A DNA stretch of 9,948 nucleotides from an uncultured bacterium. Its GTDB lineage: Bacteria > Actinomycetota > Coriobacteriia > Coriobacteriales > Eggerthellaceae. The first letter of the stretch is position 1, and the number at the start of each line of letters is the position of its first letter. The translations under genes were made by a program, and so were the position numbers. The stretch spans positions 1 to 9,948 of the forward strand of contig CANSQW010000026.1 of NCBI GenBank assembly GCA_947649215.1. The letters run 5' to 3'. The notes below the pieces were generated by a model that saw nothing but the letters and a program-made list of their open reading frames with translations, had not been told where the DNA came from and did not search any database. Below are positions 5,532 through 9,948 of this stretch, piece by piece.

Positions 5532-8500
5532 TCAGATGCTCTTGAGCAGCTCCATGACGAAGTCCGCATTCGCGTGCATGACCTCGCCGGAGACGTTTTC
5601 CACCACATCGTCGCTCTGGCCGTAGTGCGCCGGCTTCCCGTTCTCCATGCCGGCCAGGTGCATGGTCTGGCAGCCGCGCCGCATGGCGCAGGCGGCCGCG
5701 CTGTCCGTCCAGAGCATGGTGCCCGTGCCCACCGACAGGCCCACCGCCGACGAGGCCTTCTTCACCAGGCGGCGCATGCGCGACGAGGCCTGGCGCGGCA
5801 GGTAGGTTCCCTCGCGCTCGATAAGGGTGAGCTCGCCCGCGCCAAGCGCATCGAGGTCGATGATGATGGCACCGCGCAGGTCTTGGGCATGTTCGTCGAG
5901 GAAGGCATTCATGCCGCCGTTGCCGGCAAGCTCGGCGCCGAGGGCCACGAACCAGACTTCCGTGTTGATCTCGGGGTTGCGGAAGCGGTAGATGCCGTCG
6001 AGGTCGTCGGCGTCAGGCTCAAGGTCGGCCGGCTGCTCCGGGCGCACATCCTCGGACAGCGTGGAGACGCGGCCCAGCTGCTCGCGAGAGAAGCTGCCGC
6101 CGTTCCAGCGGGAGGGCGCGCCGTGAGCACCGCGGGCGCTGCGGGGAGCGGGGTCTTCCTCCTCATAGAGGGCCTCGTAGACCTCGCCCTCCTCGTCGTC
6201 TTCGTAATCGTCGTCGTAGTAACCGTCGGCGTCGTAGTCGTCATCTTCGCGGAAGCTCTCCCAGCCGCCGCGCGCCGCGCCGGCAGCCTGCGCCTCGAAC
6301 TCGTCATCGACGTCGAGCCATTCTTGGGGCGTCGTCTCCTCCTGCTGCTTCTTGCGCCCGAAACCGAACTTGCCGAAGAGGCGCGACGCGCGCGACTTGG
6401 GCATGTCCACGTATCCCGGCCCGGAGAACGCACCGGTCTCGGTGATGACCTCCTCGTAGTCGGAGTCGTCGGCGTCATCGACGTACATGTCATCGGGATC
6501 GACGTTCTCCAGCAGCTCGTCGCCCACCGGGGCGAAGGCGCCGGTGGAGCCTGCCACGGAAAACGCCCCCGCGACGCTGACGTTCGTCTCGGAAGGTGCC
6601 TCGGGCGCCTCATCCACCGCAAGCGCTCCGGAAAGCGAGGGAAGGGCGTCAGCCTGAACCGCACGGGCGCCCGTCGCCGCGCCGGCGCCGCCGATGGAGG
6701 GCAGCACGGCCCGCAGATCGCGCACGCGGCCCGTTGCCGCGGGGCGCTCCTCGGCTAAGGGAGCCGGCTGCTTGCTCAGCTCGTCGAGGGGAGCGAGCCC
6801 ATCCGCCGAGCCGCCGATGGAGGGCAGCGCGATAGCGCGCTGCTTGCGACGCGTGGGCTTCTTGCCCGAGGCGGCCACGGCCGGAATCTTGTCAGCCAAG
6901 GCAGCGGCGGGAGTCTGAATGGAGGGAATGGCCGCGGCGAGCGACTCGGCCATGGCCGCGCGGTCGGCAGCCGGATCGGAGGCCGGTTGCGCGCCGGTCA
7001 GCGGGCGCGGCTCGCGCAGCGTCACGCCCTCCTGCGCGCGGAGGTCCTCCACCGCGTCGCCGAAGATGGCGGCCGGGGTCTCCTTGGGAGCGGCGCCCAG
7101 CACGTCAGCGACGGCCGGGATGTCAAGCGGCACGGGCCGGAAGGCCACCGTCGACCCGCCCGCGGCGGCGTCATCAGCCGGCGCGTCGGCGCGCGGCGCT
7201 GCGACCTCTTCCACAGCCGGCGTAGAGGATGCCTCGGGGATCGCCGCCTCATCGGCGCGGCGGAATCCGGGAGCCTTCACCTCCATGATGCTTTCGCGCA
7301 TCTGCTGGAGGCGCTGCTCCGTCTCGGAGATGGCCGTCTCGGCCGGCGCGCTGAAGCGGTTGGGGCGCTGCTCGAGCTGGGCGGCGTCAAGGGCCTCGGC
7401 GTAGCGCGAGCGCTGCACCGCCACCTCGCGGTCTTCGGCCTTCTTCGCTTTCTGCTGCGCGGAGCGGAACCAATCGGGAACGGAGGACTCCTTCTCCTCC
7501 GGCTCGATCTCGATGGCATCGGATTCGGAGCCGTCCTCGGAGGCGGGCCCTTCGGCCGACGCGGCGCCCTCGGACGGTTCACCCGCAGCGGACGCGGCGG
7601 ACGCGGCGGCATCCTGCTCGTCGCCGAGGCCGTCAGGCGAGCCGACCGGCACCGGTGCGGGCACGGGCTCATCCTCCGGCAAGTCGATGTTGATCGTCTC
7701 GCTCACGGGCATGCCGGTAAGCGCGGCGACGGCCGCCTTGGCAGAGAGCAGGCGGTCGGCGGCGGACTCCTCCTGCTGAGGAGCGCTCGTCTCATAGACG
7801 AGCTCGCCGTCGGCGGGGGCCAGACCCGCGGCGCGGGCGGCTTCCTCGCCATGGACGGTAGCCTCCTGCATCCGCTCGAGCTCGGCTGCCGACACACGGC
7901 CGCGACCCACGCGGGACGCCACGTCCATGAGCACGGCCACGCCTGCGGCGTTGCAGTTCGCGCCCTCATTGTAGGACGACGTGCGATGCAGGATGGCAAG
8001 GAGTAGCGGCCACGCCGCGCACAGAAGGGCGACGACGGTCACCACGTTCAAGGCGATGGCAGCCGGGCCCTCCAGGGTCGCCGCGGCGCGGACGACCAGA
8101 ACGATGGCGCTCACAGCCATGCCGCCCAGAGAGGCCCAGGCCAGGATGGGCAGCGCGCGGAGCAGGGGCTGGCTCGTCTCCGGCTGAACCTTGCCGCTGT
8201 CATAATGGGACACCAGCACTATCTTGCGGCGGCGCGAGCCTCCTGCCTCCGGCGAGAAATCGGGCTCGTACTTGGCGATGACGTTCTGGCTGACGCCGCG
8301 GTTGAAGAAACGCGAGATCACGGGCTTGCCGAGCGATTCGGCAGCGAACAGGGCCGTGGCCAGCAGCGCCACGACGAGGGCCGGGATCACGGCCATCGGC
8401 ACGAAGATGGAGAGCGCGCCAGCCACTATCACGAGCGCGCTGCAGATGGCGCGGGGAAGATCAGCGTCGGGGTTGCAGTTGAAGTCCTCGATGGAGGCCG

Positions 8501-8627
8501 GCAGACCGGCGTCTGTCTGGAGCTGCTCGGTGATGTACAGCGCCGCCTGCTGCTCTTCCTCGGTGCCCGCCGGACGCGGGCCGATGCTCTGCGAGAGGTA
8601 CGCGACGTGCTCGTGTATATCGGCCAT
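5532..8627 (-). CDS. M28-like (aminopeptidase-fold) membrane protein with large low-complexity insertion
   Basis: 1031 residues; ATG at 8627 with AAAGG 8 bases upstream. The N-terminus (IHEHVAYLSQSIGPRPAGTEEEQQAALYI) matches the start of M28 zinc peptidases. A TM hairpin follows (about 60-96), then VSHYDSG (139-145, His141/Asp143), a second TM hairpin (about 158-213) and NEGANCNAAGV (220-230). Residues of about 285-880 are low-complexity (A/P/E/D/S-rich), after which the fold resumes: EVWFVALGAELAG (890-902), IIIDLDALG (921-929), WTDSAAA (973-979) and HYGQSDDVVENV (1001-1012). The HxD His, the Glu base (899), Asp924 and His1001 align with M28 active-site positions. The bridging Asp of the usual DN motif is Cys225, and the second Glu of the EE pair is Leu900. 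Typical M28 domains need about 300 residues. Even TM number, no signal peptide and basic loops (RRRK 132-135) suggest both domain halves face the cytoplasm. It lies 58 bp after the preceding gene, probably one operon. It is either a divergent peptidase or a pseudoenzyme scaffold. Confidence 0.8.
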   Translation of the reverse strand: MADIHEHVAYLSQSIGPRPAGTEEEQQAALYITEQLQTDAGLPASIEDFNCNPDADLPRAICSALVIVAGALSIFVPMAVIPALVVALLATALFAAESLGKPVISRFFNRGVSQNVIAKYEPDFSPEAGGSRRRKIVLVSHYDSGKVQPETSQPLLRALPILAWASLGGMAVSAIVLVVRAAATLEGPAAIALNVVTVVALLCAAWPLLLAILHRTSSYNEGANCNAAGVAVLMDVASRVGRGRVSAAELERMQEATVHGEEAARAAGLAPADGELVYETSAPQQEESAADRLLSAKAAVAALTGMPVSETINIDLPEDEPVPAPVPVGSPDGLGDEQDAAASAASAAGEPSEGAASAEGPASEDGSESDAIEIEPEEKESSVPDWFRSAQQKAKKAEDREVAVQRSRYAEALDAAQLEQRPNRFSAPAETAISETEQRLQQMRESIMEVKAPGFRRADEAAIPEASSTPAVEEVAAPRADAPADDAAAGGSTVAFRPVPLDIPAVADVLGAAPKETPAAIFGDAVEDLRAQEGVTLREPRPLTGAQPASDPAADRAAMAESLAAAIPSIQTPAAALADKIPAVAASGKKPTRRKQRAIALPSIGGSADGLAPLDELSKQPAPLAEERPAATGRVRDLRAVLPSIGGAGAATGARAVQADALPSLSGALAVDEAPEAPSETNVSVAGAFSVAGSTGAFAPVGDELLENVDPDDMYVDDADDSDYEEVITETGAFSGPGYVDMPKSRASRLFGKFGFGRKKQQEETTPQEWLDVDDEFEAQAAGAARGGWESFREDDDYDADGYYDDDYEDDEEGEVYEALYEEEDPAPRSARGAHGAPSRWNGGSFSREQLGRVSTLSEDVRPEQPADLEPDADDLDGIYRFRNPEINTEVWFVALGAELAGNGGMNAFLDEHAQDLRGAIIIDLDALGAGELTLIEREGTYLPRQASSRMRRLVKKASSAVGLSVGTGTMLWTDSAAACAMRRGCQTMHLAGMENGKPAHYGQSDDVVENVSGEVMHANADFVMELLKSI
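6150..6521 (-). other. Acidic Asp/Glu/Tyr-rich segment inside the M28-like protein
   Basis: Codons 703-826 of the M28-like gene encode clusters such as DPDDMYVDDADDSDYEE (710-726), REDDDYDADGYYDDDYEDD (793-811) and EEGEVYEALYEEEDP (812-826). They are interrupted by a short basic, possibly amphipathic patch, KSRASRLFGKFGFGRKK (744-760). The DNA is a run of GTC/TCG/TCC-type triplets on the plus strand. This is predicted to be disordered and strongly negative. It may bind cations or basic partners, or be a flexible spacer; nothing here identifies a catalytic function. Confidence 0.6.
6627..6932 (-). repeat. Degenerate LPSIGG-type short motif repeats in the M28-like protein
   Basis: Codons 566-667 contain repeated short motifs: AIPSIQT (566-572), ALPSIGGSADG (600-610), VLPSIGGAGA (641-650) and ALPSLSGALA (661-670), with KIPAVAASG (580-588) as a weaker copy. 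Two copies are nearly identical at DNA level: GCCGCCGATGGAGGGCAGC occurs at 6687-6705 and again at 6810-6828, 123 bp (41 codons) apart and in frame. This suggests recent internal duplication. Function unknown; repeated short hydrophobic motifs in disordered sequence often serve as docking sites. Confidence 0.6.
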
Positions 8628-8655
8628 GTAGGGAGCCTTTCGGTTTACATTCCTA

Positions 8656-8667
8656 ATGCCAAGGCAT
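8656..8667. promoter_or_regulatory. Short palindrome in the gap before the M28-like gene
   Basis: ATGCCAAGGCAT is a 5-bp inverted repeat with a 2-base centre in the 58-bp AT-rich spacer between the two right-block genes, 29 bp upstream of the M28-like start. The local AT-richness could mark an internal promoter or processing site. No clear -35/-10 pair was seen, and the gap is short enough for simple read-through. Confidence 0.2.
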
Positions 8668-8685
8668 AATTACCGTCAGTATAAG

Positions 8686-9948
8686 CTATTTGCCCAGGCT
8701 ACCCAAGTAATCCCGTAGAAATGCATCCGCATCGCCAGCTTGGAGGCGCTCGGAGGAGTAGGCGGCTGCCTTGTCCTTCGCCGCAGCGGTGTAGAGCGGG
8801 CCCACGATGCCCGTCGGATCCCCCTCCAGGGCGCGCGCGGCCTCCACCGCCTGGGCGTCCAGCTCGTTGTAGCGCGCGTTCTGCTCCGCCATGGCCGTCT
8901 TGTCACGATCGAGGTACGCCTTATCTGAGGCGATGGCCGCGTACTGGGCGTCTATGCGCAGGTTGAGGTAGCTGACGAAGGCGGAGAAATCGGCATCAGG
9001 ATAGGCCTCGGCGGCCGACTCCAGGCCATCTCGCGCCGCGGTGAACGCCGCGAGGGCCTGCTCGCTCAGCGCCATGGACTGGTTGACGGTGTCCTTCGTC
9101 ATGGATGAGAGCGCCGCGGCAGCGTCACGCGCCAGGCCGTCTCCCTCGAGCGTCCTCTCCCAGGCGGTATCCGCCGCCTGCTGGGCGCGGCGGGCGGGGA
9201 CGGCCTCGGCCATGAGCTCTCGCCCGGCGCCGATCATGTTCACGCGGGCGTTCACGGCTATGAGCGCGCGGTTGGCAGCTTCCTTGTCGCGCGCGTCCAC
9301 GAGCTTCGACTGCACCGCCTCGACATCTCGACGCGCCGCGTCCAGATCGACGAGGGCCTGGTCTACCTGGGGCTGAAGCGCCTCCCAGTCAGCCGCGATG
9401 GCTTCCGCGTCCCCCTTGCCCACGCCGTCGTTGATGCGGGCGGCGACGAGCTGATCCATGGGGATGATGGCCTCGTCAGCTCGCTGGATGTCGCCGAGGG
9501 CCACGGACAGGTCGCCGCGGAGGGCCTTCTGCGCCTGGATGAGCGAGTACCCCATGGTGCCCAGGAAGGCGGCGAGCACCAGCACAGCCGCCGTGCCGGC
9601 CGCCAGCACGGCGAGCCGGCGGCGCTTGCGCAGCGTCTTGCGGCGCGCGACTTCCTCGGCCGGCGCCTGCCACGATGAGCCGCGGGGAGCCCCGAGCGCC
9701 GGTCGGGAGGGGGAAAGGCCCGCTGCTGCGGCACGTCCGAGGCCCGGCCGTGCCGCGGAGTGAACCGGACCGGAAGGAAGCGCCGCGTCCCTATCCCCCT
9801 CGGTGGAGACGAACGTGCCGCCAGGCAGCATGAGCCCGCGCTCGCGCTCGGGCGTCGCCATCGTCTTGCGCCGGCGCCCCAGCGTGAACAGCGGGATGGC
9901 GCCGAGCTTGGCAAGGGCCCCGCCCCCGCCGCCAGCCGAGCCGCCGCG
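8686..9948 (-). CDS. Membrane-anchored helical (coiled-coil) protein, 5' end beyond window
   Basis: The frame is open from the right edge to TAG at 8688-8686, 420 visible residues. The first in-frame ATG is at 9861, but it has no Shine-Dalgarno sequence. The 29 codons before it are also open and protein-like (a Gly-rich stretch, then LAKLGAIPLFTLGRRRKT), so the true start probably lies outside the window. Residue numbers here count from ATG 9861. After a disordered Pro/Ala/Gly-rich N-terminus (1-70) comes a basic stretch, ARRKTLRKRRR (72-82), and one TM helix (about 83-104). The rest (105-391) is Ala/Glu/Asp/Arg-rich and almost wholly helical, consistent with a coiled-coil or helical-bundle domain. 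The basic flank before the TM predicts the N-terminus inside and the helical domain outside. I recognise no family. Its stop lies 58 bp before the M28-like start on the same strand, so the two are probably co-transcribed. Confidence 0.75.
   Translation of the reverse strand, partial: RGGSAGGGGGALAKLGAIPLFTLGRRRKTMATPERERGLMLPGGTFVSTEGDRDAALPSGPVHSAARPGLGRAAAAGLSPSRPALGAPRGSSWQAPAEEVARRKTLRKRRRLAVLAAGTAAVLVLAAFLGTMGYSLIQAQKALRGDLSVALGDIQRADEAIIPMDQLVAARINDGVGKGDAEAIAADWEALQPQVDQALVDLDAARRDVEAVQSKLVDARDKEAANRALIAVNARVNMIGAGRELMAEAVPARRAQQAADTAWERTLEGDGLARDAAAALSSMTKDTVNQSMALSEQALAAFTAARDGLESAAEAYPDADFSAFVSYLNLRIDAQYAAIASDKAYLDRDKTAMAEQNARYNELDAQAVEAARALEGDPTGIVGPLYTAAAKDKAAAYSSERLQAGDADAFLRDYLGSLGK

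Noticed and set aside
6187..6245. Triplet-like GTC/TCG run as a microsatellite or CRISPR-like array
   Set aside because: It is codon-level low complexity encoding Asp/Glu/Tyr; there is no constant repeat with variable spacers.
5346..6758. Plus-strand open frame (470 codons) overlapping the kinase end and the M28-like gene
   Set aside because: It crosses the strong convergent hairpin and mirrors coding sequence on the other strand and frame; its composition is antisense-like.
6987..8006. Plus-strand open frame (339 codons) opposite the M28-like gene
   Set aside because: Antisense mirror of the low-complexity region; no start signal and no recognisable domain.
1..9948. CRISPR arrays, tRNA/rRNA genes, insertion sequences, phage or toxin-antitoxin genes
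   Set aside because: No direct-repeat array, cloverleaf-like sequence, transposase motif, terminal inverted repeats or phage-type genes were seen.

Overview
This is a high-GC bacterial window with compact genes. It holds five protein-coding genes, two of them cut by the window edges, and four informative non-coding gaps. GC-rich codon use, a hybrid sensor kinase with the H-box SHDIRTPMNAI, a PaaK-like CoA ligase beside a LysR regulator, and perfect ParB/parS palindromes suggest an anaerobic actinobacterium of the Coriobacteriia (Eggerthellaceae-like). This placement comes from overall resemblance; there is no rRNA or other marker gene.

Left block (1-2889) is a metabolic and regulatory cassette. 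On the minus strand, a phenylacetate-CoA-ligase-family enzyme (398-1738) is followed 12 bp later by a gene running off the left edge (from GTG at 385). That gene encodes only the effector-binding domain of a LysR-type regulator, with no DNA-binding domain. Divergent from them, on the plus strand, is a complete LysR-type regulator (1960-2889) whose effector domain resembles the free-standing one. The likely arrangement is a LysR protein controlling a CoA-ligase operon that also makes a solo copy of the sensor domain. The AT-rich divergent gap carries an inverted repeat that could be the LysR operator.

The LysR gene is bracketed by two perfect copies of the 16-bp palindrome TGTTTCACGTGAAACA (1896-1911 and 2979-2994), the known ParB binding site parS. 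The window therefore probably carries chromosome-segregation sites and may lie in the origin-proximal part of the chromosome.

Middle block (2890-5520): an intergenic region with the second parS and a candidate operator leads into a membrane hybrid histidine kinase with two receiver domains. A strong GC-rich hairpin (5478-5513) separates it from the convergent gene that follows.

Right block (5532-9948, minus strand) reads from the right edge leftward. First comes a membrane-anchored helical protein whose N-terminus lies beyond the window. After 58 bp comes a 1031-residue membrane protein with an M28 metallopeptidase fold. In this second protein about 600 residues of low-complexity sequence split the catalytic domain, and two of the canonical zinc-ligand positions are changed (Asp to Cys, Glu to Leu). 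The two genes look co-transcribed and may work together at the membrane, but their function is unknown.

The main candidates for something undescribed are the HTH-less LysR sensor domain, the parS pair around a LysR gene, and the split, probably non-canonical M28 membrane protein.
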